From contig CAYQLC010000040.1 in NCBI GenBank assembly GCA_964418325.1, positions 1-6,997 of the forward strand: a DNA stretch of 6,997 bases, given 5' to 3'. Every line of letters starts with the position of its first letter. The stretch's first letter is position 1. The stretch comes from IMCC26077 sp964418325. Lineage in GTDB: Bacteria; Actinomycetota; Actinomycetes; Nanopelagicales; Nanopelagicaceae. The position numbers were made by a program, and so were the translations under genes. Below, piece after piece: positions 1 to 6,306 of the stretch. The notes below the pieces were generated by a model. That model was not told the DNA's origin. It saw only the letters and a program-made list of their open reading frames with translations, and did no database searches.

Positions 1-207
1 TGCAGGAGGTTCTGGTGCAGGAGGTGCAACAGGTTCTTCTTCTGCAGGAGGTGCAACAGGTTCTTCTGGTGCAGGAGGTGCAGGAGGTACAACAGGTTCT
101 TCTTCTGCAGGAGGTGCAGGAGGTGCAACAGGTTCATCTTCTGCAGGAGGTGCAACAGGTTCATCTTCTGCAGGAGGTGCAGGAGGTGCTGGAGGTGCTG
201 GAGGCAC
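1..207 (-). repeat. Coding tandem repeat, alternating 27- and 36-nt units
   Basis: The plus-strand word GCAACAGGTTC (ACAACAGGTTC in one copy) recurs at 26, 53, 89, 125 and 152, so the spacings are 27, 36, 36 and 27 nt. The longer spacing equals the shorter plus one 9-nt GCAGGAGGT-type subunit, which also repeats by itself around 176-207. All periods are multiples of three. On the minus strand the units encode EEEPVAPPA-type blocks with optional extra APP triplets. The copies nearest the protein's N-terminal side carry EDE in place of EEE. The array is cut by the left edge, so total copy number is unknown, and near-identical copies make expansion, contraction or assembly collapse likely here. 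Confidence 0.9.
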
Positions 208-1191
208 GGGCGCTGGCGGAGCTGGAGGAGGCTCAGCAACTGGAGGTGCAGGAGGCTCGGGTGCAACTTCTGGTGCAAGGAATATCTGATCCCCAATTGG
301 GTTCTGTACAACGTTATTTGCTGGTGGCGGAGCAACTTCTCCATTTGCAAGAACTATCTGCACATCACCCTGTATTGGTTGCACTAAATCGCGACCATCT
401 TGCAGCGGCATAACTATTTTTTCTGCTGACACAACACTTTGAACTTGATTATCTTGAAACACAATAATCTGATTCGGTTCGGTGATGGTATTTACATTAT
501 TAATCTGCGAAACGACATTTTCTTTATCAGTAAAAACTCTCGTAACGTTTTCTCCGCGCTTAACCTGAATTTCAAGCTCGCCAGAGTCCTTAACAGTAAC
601 TTCGGTTTTATCTTTTGCTACAAATTGAATTGATTGATCTTTTGTAACTTTAACTTGCAGACCAACGCCCTCTTTTTCCAATCGAGATCTAAATTGATGA
701 ACACTAAGGCGCTCAAAACCTTCAGATGCACTTGCGGTGGAAGTACTCGGTGGAATATTGATATAGGGAACACCGGTGGTATCGCGAACTACAAAGAATG
801 CTGCTAATCCTGGGATACCTAGGGTGTACCAAAGAGTCCTACGCTTACCCATCGGCGATGGAGCAGATTCAACTATCTCGGTTTCAAGTGTGAGCCCGCT
901 TGCAAATTCAACTTTACGTTTTCCAGATTTAAAATTATTTTCAAGTTTGGTTCCATTTTGCAAGATCATCCCGGTGCTACCGGACTTGCTTTGGCTGACT
1001 GCATTTACCCACTTGGGATGTGAAATCTCTACGCTTGCGCCATCTCCGCCTTTAGCACTCGCATCAATCTGCACGCCATTTTTATTCTTGCGGCGAATTA
1101 TCTTCACGGCAGAACGGCGCTCCATTCGAGGGGCAGTAGCGCTGAGGTCCGCTACTACATGGACAAGGTAGGCAGAAGTATCCCCAGCCAC
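1..1191 (-). CDS. Single-pass membrane protein with Pro/Ala/Glu-rich repeat tail (3' end outside window)
   Basis: I do not recognise the family. The frame is open from the GTG at 1191 to base 1 with no stop, giving 397 codons and a C-terminus beyond the window. Residues 1-117 are hydrophilic and basic, including an IIRRKNKNG stretch. GKRR at 115-118 precedes one hydrophobic segment at about 119-135 (TLWYTLGIPGLAAFFVV). By the positive-inside rule the N-terminus is cytoplasmic and the rest is external. Residues about 150-295 alternate polar and hydrophobic residues as a beta-rich domain would. Residues 310-397 are low-complexity Pro/Ala/Glu with repeated E(E/D)EPV units, a composition typical of wall-spanning regions. 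I chose the GTG because GAGG lies 4 nt upstream and an in-frame TGA sits at 1200-1198. The alternative ATG at 1125 has no visible ribosome-binding site and gives 375 visible codons. It lies 53 nt after the histidine kinase, across a palindrome. That the frame is coding is fairly secure; the function is unknown. Confidence 0.75.
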   Translation of the reverse strand, partial: MAGDTSAYLVHVVADLSATAPRMERRSAVKIIRRKNKNGVQIDASAKGGDGASVEISHPKWVNAVSQSKSGSTGMILQNGTKLENNFKSGKRKVEFASGLTLETEIVESAPSPMGKRRTLWYTLGIPGLAAFFVVRDTTGVPYINIPPSTSTASASEGFERLSVHQFRSRLEKEGVGLQVKVTKDQSIQFVAKDKTEVTVKDSGELEIQVKRGENVTRVFTDKENVVSQINNVNTITEPNQIIVFQDNQVQSVVSAEKIVMPLQDGRDLVQPIQGDVQIVLANGEVAPPPANNVVQNPIGDQIFLAPEVAPEPPAPPVAEPPPAPPAPVPPAPPAPPAPPAEDEPVAPPAEDEPVAPPAPPAEEEPVVPPAPPAPEEPVAPPAEEEPVAPPAPEPPA

Positions 1192-1195
1192 TGCA

Positions 1196-1199
1196 CCTC
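1196..1199 (-). promoter_or_regulatory. Ribosome-binding site deciding the GTG start at 1191
   Basis: On the minus strand GAGG (within GAGGTG) precedes the GTG at 1191-1189 with a 4-nt spacer. This is slightly short but a good match to the anti-Shine-Dalgarno sequence. No comparable motif precedes the in-frame ATG at 1125, so the longer form of the repeat protein is preferred. Confidence 0.5.
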
Positions 1200-1211
1200 A
1201 TGGAAAGCAGG

Positions 1212-1229
1212 GGTGGGGGTACCCCCACC
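1212..1229 (-). terminator. Perfect G/C-rich palindrome after the histidine kinase; possible terminator or attenuator
   Basis: Bases 1212-1229 form an exact inverted repeat, GGTGGGG-GTAC-CCCCACC. In RNA this could fold into a 7-bp stem with a GUAC loop, extendable by two or three pairs across a bulge. It begins 15 nt past the kinase TAA stop and ends about 12 nt before the Shine-Dalgarno sequence of the next gene. The position suits termination or attenuation between the two genes. However, only a short TTT follows (1204-1206) and there is no real U-tract, so it may be a U-less terminator, a translation-modulating hairpin or a protein-binding operator. The palindrome is directly visible; its role is inferred. 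Confidence 0.4.
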
Positions 1230-1244
1230 GCCCCTAAGCCCCTG

Positions 1245-2990
1245 TTAACAAACCCCCAGGCCCTGGCCATGGGCGGGTAGATGAATGTCCAGCACGGTGC
1301 CGTGATCCATGAACTTACGCTTCCATAACTCAGGAGCGAGCTCATCAAGAATCTGACTTCCCAACCCCGGTCCGGCTGCCGATTTATTACGTCCGTTGTC
1401 GCTGATGGTCAGGTGATAGTAGTTGCCTTCTCGCACTCCCCTAACCTCAACTTGTGTTGCAAGACCAAAACGCACCGCAGATGAAACCGCCTCTTCAACC
1501 AATTGCGACACATCATTTAAGAAATCTAAGGAATAACTCTCAGTATCGCTAAGAGCAAGCTTGATCTCCGCTATTCCTAACCAAGCCCGCGCAAACTCAT
1601 CTAATTTATCTAAAGGGGAATTCTCATGCGATGTGAAGTCTGCCGAGATGTCGCGGTTAATGACAATCTGCGCCATCTTCACCATCTTGCGTACTCCAAT
1701 TGAATCGCCTGATGTCGCCGCTTGTTGCAGTTGTAACGCAATAGCGGTCAATTCGGCTTGTAACGATCCATGTAGATATGTAGCAATATCAGAATCCTGA
1801 TTCATTTTCGCCAGGATGTGTAGGTGCTCTTCCAGAAGATCATCAGTTACAGATCTATCAAGTAGCTCAAGTATCTTCGCTCGATCAGCAAAAATCTGGT
1901 TAATAAGTGTCATCAGAACCGTTAGCAGTGGGTTCATGAGAGCCAACATCCAAAAGATGTAAGCATTGGGTCTACCAGTACCCAGACTTTCGATAATTTC
2001 CATGCTGATTGCTGTTGGCACTATCGCAATCAAGAGTAGAACTACTGGATGCAGCCATGAGCCAATAACAATATGACGATCACGTAAAACATCCTCAACA
2101 TAGAGAATGAGAAATATCACCAGCGAAGTAGGAATTGCTGCAGCTAGCGCAACTAATAAACCTTGAGGAATTCCGATACCGATGAAATGTGTACCTAGAA
2201 AGAAAAGTGAGATTGCAACGTACGGAACTTGTCGCGCCAGTAGTGCATCCAGCAGTAGGCGACTAAGTCGAAACCTCAAGACGTGATTTGATCGATCCAG
2301 CCATAAGCGGTGGCTTAGTGGGCGAATTCGCTTCTCGATAATCTGCTTAATGTCTTCAGCAACCGATGCAGCATCCTGATCAGATATCTCTGTCTCATCG
2401 AGAGAAGCAAGTCGACCACGCAAGGTTGCGGTGACCTTATCGATGTAACTAGACACCTCACTCAAACGCTCCGCTGGCTTGGTAGTGATGTAAATCTGCC
2501 GCTCTCGCTTAAGAAGCAAGAATCGTCGATAGAGATCCTGATACTCCTGGATATAACGCTCTTGTCCTTCAAGGATAAACCCGATTGCACCCATAGCGAT
2601 GGTCACTGTGATAGACGAATTGAGCACTCGCAGGAAAATATTCACATCATCTTGTAAGCCAAATAACGGTGGCATCAAGTTGATTACCAATCCGCGAATC
2701 CCGCCAGCAATCGCAGTCAAAAGAAGTATCTTAAGTAAAGGCTTAGTTTTCCGTTGAATTCTCGGCAAGAGCACCAAAGCCACAAAGAGCATGAAAAGCC
2801 CGAGTGCAATCTCCGAGATGATCCCTATGCCCAACCAATTCAAGCGTTGTACAAAGGTAATGTCACCTTGAGGAATTGTTATGGCAACTCCGAGGGGCCC
2901 AAAGATCGAGAAGATCAAGAATGTCTTCAGCGTGAAGATATAGCTTCCCGTCACACGATCAAAGATTGATGTGATAGTTGCGGGTAACAC
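1245..2990 (-). CDS. Multi-pass membrane sensor histidine kinase (HisKA_3-like)
   Basis: This is a 581-residue sensor kinase that probably phosphorylates the adjacent NarL-type regulator. Hydrophobic helices fall at about 18-38, 53-76, 84-106 and 117-140. A charged cytoplasmic segment follows (141-253), coiled-coil-like at 141-170. A second membrane block has helices at about 255-275, 277-298, 308-330 and 342-366. The dimerisation/phospho-acceptor region is at 401-425, with His407 in YLHGSLQAELTAIALQL, and the HATPase domain at about 490-572. In the HATPase the D531-N-G motif and GPGLG (540-544) are intact. Two departures stand out: Gly408 occupies the place of the usual Asp/Glu after the His, and Ser504 that of the N-box Asn (EAVSSAVRFG). 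The start is a GTG 2 nt after the regulator's TGA, with no strong ribosome-binding site, so translational coupling is likely. The sensory region matches no domain I can name and the signal is unknown. The histidine-kinase assignment is firm, but catalytic competence is less certain. Confidence 0.9.
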   Translation of the reverse strand: MLPATITSIFDRVTGSYIFTLKTFLIFSIFGPLGVAITIPQGDITFVQRLNWLGIGIISEIALGLFMLFVALVLLPRIQRKTKPLLKILLLTAIAGGIRGLVINLMPPLFGLQDDVNIFLRVLNSSITVTIAMGAIGFILEGQERYIQEYQDLYRRFLLLKRERQIYITTKPAERLSEVSSYIDKVTATLRGRLASLDETEISDQDAASVAEDIKQIIEKRIRPLSHRLWLDRSNHVLRFRLSRLLLDALLARQVPYVAISLFFLGTHFIGIGIPQGLLVALAAAIPTSLVIFLILYVEDVLRDRHIVIGSWLHPVVLLLIAIVPTAISMEIIESLGTGRPNAYIFWMLALMNPLLTVLMTLINQIFADRAKILELLDRSVTDDLLEEHLHILAKMNQDSDIATYLHGSLQAELTAIALQLQQAATSGDSIGVRKMVKMAQIVINRDISADFTSHENSPLDKLDEFARAWLGIAEIKLALSDTESYSLDFLNDVSQLVEEAVSSAVRFGLATQVEVRGVREGNYYHLTISDNGRNKSAAGPGLGSQILDELAPELWKRKFMDHGTVLDIHLPAHGQGLGVC

Positions 2991-2992
2991 GA

Positions 2993-3634
2993 TCAGGTGG
3001 ATTTCCCTGCCAAGCGCATATACGCACGGGTGAGATGGACTCGTTGATTTTGCGTGGAGTCTCGCGGTAGCTGCAATTGCGTATAAATGCGGGCAATCGT
3101 GTTCTCTACAGCCTTCTCGCTAACTCCTCGTTGCCGCGCAATCTCTGCGGTAGTCAAGCCACGGGCAACCATGCCAAGAATCTCAATCTGCATGGTGGTG
3201 AGTGGAATCGGTTCACGCTTCGGGAAAATCTTGCGCACCACTCGACCGAAACGAGTCTCATTCACGATATAAATCTGCTCGATTATTTTCCGAACATCAT
3301 CAATATCTTGCTTACATAGATAGAGCGCTCCGGCAGGTAGCGGCGGCAACTTTGTCGTCAATAGGCGTGGATCTCGGAAAGTTGAGAGGATGATGATGCC
3401 GACATTCGCCTGGCGAGATCGCAGCGCATGCGCCACATCAATACCTGTTGGTCCTGGGCCCAAATCAAAATCGAGCATCGCGATATCAAAAGGACTCTGG
3501 GCTTGAATACGTAACGCCTCTTGCGCCACTCCAGTTGCCCCCACCACCTCGAAATTCTGAGCGCGGACAGCAGCAGCGAGAGTGGTCCGAATAAATGGAT
3601 CATCCTCAACGATAAGTAGTCGCGCTGGCCTCAT
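2993..3634 (-). CDS. NarL/LuxR-family two-component response regulator
   Basis: This 213-residue cytoplasmic regulator has the standard two-domain layout and length. The receiver domain (about 5-122) shows the acidic pocket Glu10-Asp11-Asp12, the probable phospho-acceptor Asp55 in MLDFDLGPG, Ser84 in the IILST strand and the conserved Lys108 in YLCKQD. A short linker leads to a LuxR-type helix-turn-helix at about 143-190, where LTTAEIARQRGVSEKAVENT holds the recognition helix. All receiver key residues are present, so it should be phosphorylatable, presumably by the histidine kinase whose start lies 2 nt downstream. It starts at ATG 3634, 25 nt after the aminotransferase stop. No good Shine-Dalgarno motif lies close to the ATG (AGGA is about 20 nt away), so it may depend on translation from upstream or on a leaderless transcript. 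DNA targets cannot be read from the sequence. Confidence 0.93.
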   Translation of the reverse strand: MRPARLLIVEDDPFIRTTLAAAVRAQNFEVVGATGVAQEALRIQAQSPFDIAMLDFDLGPGPTGIDVAHALRSRQANVGIIILSTFRDPRLLTTKLPPLPAGALYLCKQDIDDVRKIIEQIYIVNETRFGRVVRKIFPKREPIPLTTMQIEILGMVARGLTTAEIARQRGVSEKAVENTIARIYTQLQLPRDSTQNQRVHLTRAYMRLAGKST

Positions 3635-3659
3635 GAAGTGGAGTCTGCCAGTTTTCCTG

Positions 3660-5012
3660 CTATTTCTGAACTAGCTCCCGACACATATCTCGGAAGGCGC
3701 GAGTATGCGCATCAACATCGGCCTCAGTCGTGGCCGGTGAAATCAGCGCCATGTTGTGAAAGGGCGTGAGTAAGAAACCCTCGTTCAAAAGATAAAGATG
3801 GAGATACTGCTCTAATTCAAAATTACCTGCATCGGCAGCTTCACGCCCGGTGCGTGGTGCGCGGGGTGTGAAGGTGTACTCGGCACGAGCGCCAAGACGA
3901 TTCACATGCCACGAAAGTGCATATTCTCTGATGACATCTTCCACTCCATCGGCCCAACGATCTGCCAGCGGAATCATTCGTGCATAGGCCGCTTCCGTTA
4001 ACACTTCAGTAAGCGTTGCGCGCATCGCTGCAAGGGAAAGCGCATTTCCAGCAAGCGTGCCGCCAATTCCACCAGTATCAACAAGATCAAGTTGCACGAA
4101 CTCTTTGATCTTTGCCGCAACGTCTTCAGTCATTCCAAAAGTTCCAGTTGGGATCCCACCACCAATTGCCTTACCGATGGTGAGAAAATCTGGCTTGAGG
4201 CCAAGTCCCCCTGTCATGCCACCTGGACCATAAGAAATCGTATGAGTCTCATCAATAATCACATAAGCGCCATACTGCTTTGCTAATCGCTGTAACTCCT
4301 CGAGATATCCCGGCTCCGGTAAAACAATTCCTACATTTGTCATAGCCGGCTCTAACAAAATTGCAGCAATATCACCGGTCCGTAGCGCCCGTTCCATAGC
4401 GCCTAAATCATTGAACTCCACCACGGTCGTCGTTACATCAAGAGGTACCGGTGCGCCGATATTTCCCTCGCGAGCCACGGTGTGATGATTGCTATCTAGC
4501 GTTGCAAAAGTTTCATCGACGCTTCCGTGATAACAGCGATCTATTACAACAATCTTCGGTCGTCCCGTAAGCATGCGCGCATAGCGAATAACATGTCGAT
4601 TAGCATCAGTAGCAGAAACGGTGAATTGCCAGAGCGGCAATCCAAATCTACGCGCCAACTCAGCGGAGACAATTAAGGAGTCTTCGCTTGGCAACATCAT
4701 CGTGATGCCTTTATCAATCTGTTTATGAATTGCAGCGATAGTTGGATCAGGTGAGTGACCGGTCATCGACCCGGTATCGCCAAGGCAGAGATCTACATAT
4801 TCATTTCCATCGACATCATGAAAACGCGACCCCTTGGCCGTCGCCACGAAAATAGGGAACCCACCAGGCCATTTCGCCATCCACGACATCGGAACGCCGC
4901 CCGGCATATGCGCCTTTGCCTGCTCGGCGAGCGCAGCAGACTTGGGATGGAGCGTGCCAAATCGCTCTTTCTCGCGCGCCATCAACTTTGCTAGGTGATC
5001 AGGGTCAATCAT
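3660..5012 (-). CDS. Class III PLP-dependent aminotransferase, glutamate-1-semialdehyde aminomutase-like
   Basis: This is a complete 450-residue fold-type I, class III PLP enzyme. The N-terminal segment MPGGVPMSW with GSRFHDVDGNEYVDL (61-75) matches the substrate-entry region of the family. SATDANRH (133-140) sits at the usual phosphate-binding SGTEA motif and YHG at 161-163. Glu221-Pro lies in the core, Asp254 (IIDETHT) should contact the pyridine nitrogen, and Lys281 in FLTIGKAIGGGIPTGTFG should form the Schiff base. It resembles HemL-like proteins, but it has DETHTISYGPGG where HemL proteins typically carry DEVMTGFR, so I do not call it hemL. A sugar-amine, beta-amino-acid or other omega-transaminase is equally possible. 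It starts at ATG 5012, 7 nt after the UPF0303 stop, with only a weak ribosome-binding site, which suggests co-translation in the same operon. The family is secure; the substrate is unknown. Confidence 0.92.
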   Translation of the reverse strand: MIDPDHLAKLMAREKERFGTLHPKSAALAEQAKAHMPGGVPMSWMAKWPGGFPIFVATAKGSRFHDVDGNEYVDLCLGDTGSMTGHSPDPTIAAIHKQIDKGITMMLPSEDSLIVSAELARRFGLPLWQFTVSATDANRHVIRYARMLTGRPKIVVIDRCYHGSVDETFATLDSNHHTVAREGNIGAPVPLDVTTTVVEFNDLGAMERALRTGDIAAILLEPAMTNVGIVLPEPGYLEELQRLAKQYGAYVIIDETHTISYGPGGMTGGLGLKPDFLTIGKAIGGGIPTGTFGMTEDVAAKIKEFVQLDLVDTGGIGGTLAGNALSLAAMRATLTEVLTEAAYARMIPLADRWADGVEDVIREYALSWHVNRLGARAEYTFTPRAPRTGREAADAGNFELEQYLHLYLLNEGFLLTPFHNMALISPATTEADVDAHTRAFRDMCRELVQK

Positions 5013-5019
5013 GGATCAG

Positions 5020-5514
5020 TTATTTTCCCAAGAACTCGCGAAGGGCAGCAACAGCTAACTTGTGATCATCCACCTGTGGCACACCGCTCACCAAAATGGT
5101 TCCACAATGGCCCTCCCCAACTACATGGAGCGGATATCCCCCGCCATGGAGCGCATGGGTCTCCTGGGGCAGATTATTCATCGCATACCAAGAGAGTTCA
5201 TCGATTCCCTCTTCTTCTGCAGCAACCCGCTCATACATCGAGGAGTGTCCATCGCTTGCAACCACTCGAGCCTTCCGATCAATCCACCAATCGTTCTCTG
5301 GTTTTGTTCCCGGGAGTGAGACATGAAAGACCTTCCACTCATCGATACGTACTTCGATGGCCACAGGTAGGTTTTTCGACCGTGCAAGTTGGACCGCTAT
5401 TTCACCCAGTGCGACGGCATCACTTATCTCAAGTTTAGGGAGAATTAATTCTGCTTCTTCAGCAAGTAATTCATGGCTGCTAAAGCCACCGCTCGTCTCT
5501 CGTTTTATACTCAT
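5020..5514 (-). CDS. UPF0303 / haem-degrading-fold family protein
   Basis: This small cytoplasmic protein has 164 residues from the ATG at 5514. It matches the UPF0303 branch of the haem-degrading (GlcG/HbpS-like, PF03928) fold. Signs are an SDAVALGEIAVQLA helix (31-44), a central DWWIDRKARVV stretch (75-85), HGGGYPLHV (123-131), and GTILVSGVPQVDDHKLAVAAL near the C-terminus, with the family's typical Ser-Gly and Asp-His pair. Its length is normal for the family. No biochemical activity is firmly established for UPF0303 proteins, and haem binding should not be assumed from the fold name. The frame also opens at a TTG (5526) directly abutting the epimerase TGA, adding MANV, and at a GTG (5517). 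No start has a convincing ribosome-binding site, so I prefer the ATG. It lies between epimerase and aminotransferase in the same transcription unit. Confidence 0.85.
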   Translation of the reverse strand: MSIKRETSGGFSSHELLAEEAELILPKLEISDAVALGEIAVQLARSKNLPVAIEVRIDEWKVFHVSLPGTKPENDWWIDRKARVVASDGHSSMYERVAAEEEGIDELSWYAMNNLPQETHALHGGGYPLHVVGEGHCGTILVSGVPQVDDHKLAVAALREFLGK

Positions 5515-5526
5515 CACGTTCGCCAA

Positions 5527-6306
5527 TCATGCTTTCGAAAAGGTGAACTGCGCCTGCAAAAGATTTGACTTGCTTAAGTCATAACCAAGATTCTGCGCAT
5601 TCGGTGGCGCAGTCTGTGGTTCGATGCAGACACCTTCGCTATCTAATGTGTAAACGACCCACCATGGCGTTGGTGAGGTGACTTCGAGTTTCGCGCCACC
5701 CTTCCACAGCGCGGTCGGCGTCCCAATGGGGTTATAAAAGACATCATCCCAAGGTTGTGGAGTTATCGGAGAAATAAATTCTCCGTTTGGCATCAACGTT
5801 TCATCAACTTTCAGCATCTTCTCCGCGGTAAATATCACCTCTGCTTTTTCAGCGCCGCCGCCAATCTCGCGCGGGAACCAGGTATGAATACCTGCCCAGC
5901 CAGGAAGATCACAATCGCCTGCGAAATATTCCAATTCATAATTGAGCACATTGCCTGATACTGAAACGCGCAGCTCAGCGCTAGCGCCGTTATAAGGAGC
6001 GGGAAAATCAACGCGACTTACGCCATTGCCACAGTCTTGCCAAGGCATCAGAAATCCCAATCCATGAATGGCGTGGGGCGGAATAATGTTGGTGGGCAAC
6101 TGCTCTTCTCGACCATCTTTATGGCGAAACTTTCCGTGCAGGACTCGACCTGCCCACGGAATCATCGGATACCAACCCCACCAGAGGATGTTCTCTCTCT
6201 TTTGCACGGAGAACTCATAACCACCCCACTGCACAGAGGAGAGGCGTGCGCCATTCTCCAAATCGATTTCTACGCGGATCTGGTCACCTTCGATAATCTG
6301 TTTCAT
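5527..6306 (-). CDS. Aldose 1-epimerase-like protein (galactose mutarotase fold)
   Basis: This complete 259-residue cytoplasmic protein probably interconverts alpha and beta anomers of a free or phosphorylated sugar. Family landmarks are in order: PMIPWAGRV (47-55) in place of the usual sugar-binding PxxNRI/GRx loop, HAIHGLGF with His81 as a candidate catalytic acid, GIHTWF with His141 as the second conserved His, and CIEPQTAPPNA with Glu229 as the predicted catalytic base. It is shorter than classical GalM proteins (about 340 residues), fitting the compact COG2017/YeaD-like branch whose substrates vary. It starts at ATG 6306 with AGGA 7 nt upstream. The ATG overlaps the sugar-kinase TGA as ATGA, so coupling to the kinase is likely and both may act on the same sugar. 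The fold assignment is strong; substrate identity is not determined. Confidence 0.9.
   Translation of the reverse strand: MKQIIEGDQIRVEIDLENGARLSSVQWGGYEFSVQKRENILWWGWYPMIPWAGRVLHGKFRHKDGREEQLPTNIIPPHAIHGLGFLMPWQDCGNGVSRVDFPAPYNGASAELRVSVSGNVLNYELEYFAGDCDLPGWAGIHTWFPREIGGGAEKAEVIFTAEKMLKVDETLMPNGEFISPITPQPWDDVFYNPIGTPTALWKGGAKLEVTSPTPWWVVYTLDSEGVCIEPQTAPPNAQNLGYDLSKSNLLQAQFTFSKA

Noticed and set aside
1..207. CRISPR array
   Set aside because: The repeats are frame-preserving 9-, 27- and 36-nt coding units with no unique spacers, and they encode a Pro-rich tract.
15..413. Plus-strand open frame of 132 codons rich in Gln, Val and Leu
   Set aside because: It is the antisense shadow of the Pro/Ala/Glu repeat. 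The frame stays open only because the repeat is a multiple of three and free of stops, while the minus frame runs continuously for 397 codons with sensible domain structure.
1082..1348. Minus-strand 88-codon frame spanning the end of the kinase and the start of the repeat protein
   Set aside because: It overlaps both genes in another frame, is rich in Cys, Pro and Trp with no domain-like pattern, and crosses the palindrome. The flanking frames explain the sequence better.
2754..2969. Plus-strand short frames opposite the histidine kinase, the regulator (3077-3393) and the metabolic genes (4092-4286, 4755-5584, 5755-5958, 6037-6587)
   Set aside because: All lie wholly or almost wholly opposite well-supported minus-strand genes, show no recognisable motifs, and have atypical composition.
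3660..5012. Calling the aminotransferase hemL
   Set aside because: The loop after the PLP aspartate and the phosphate-binding motif differ from those of glutamate-1-semialdehyde aminomutase, and no other tetrapyrrole gene is nearby.
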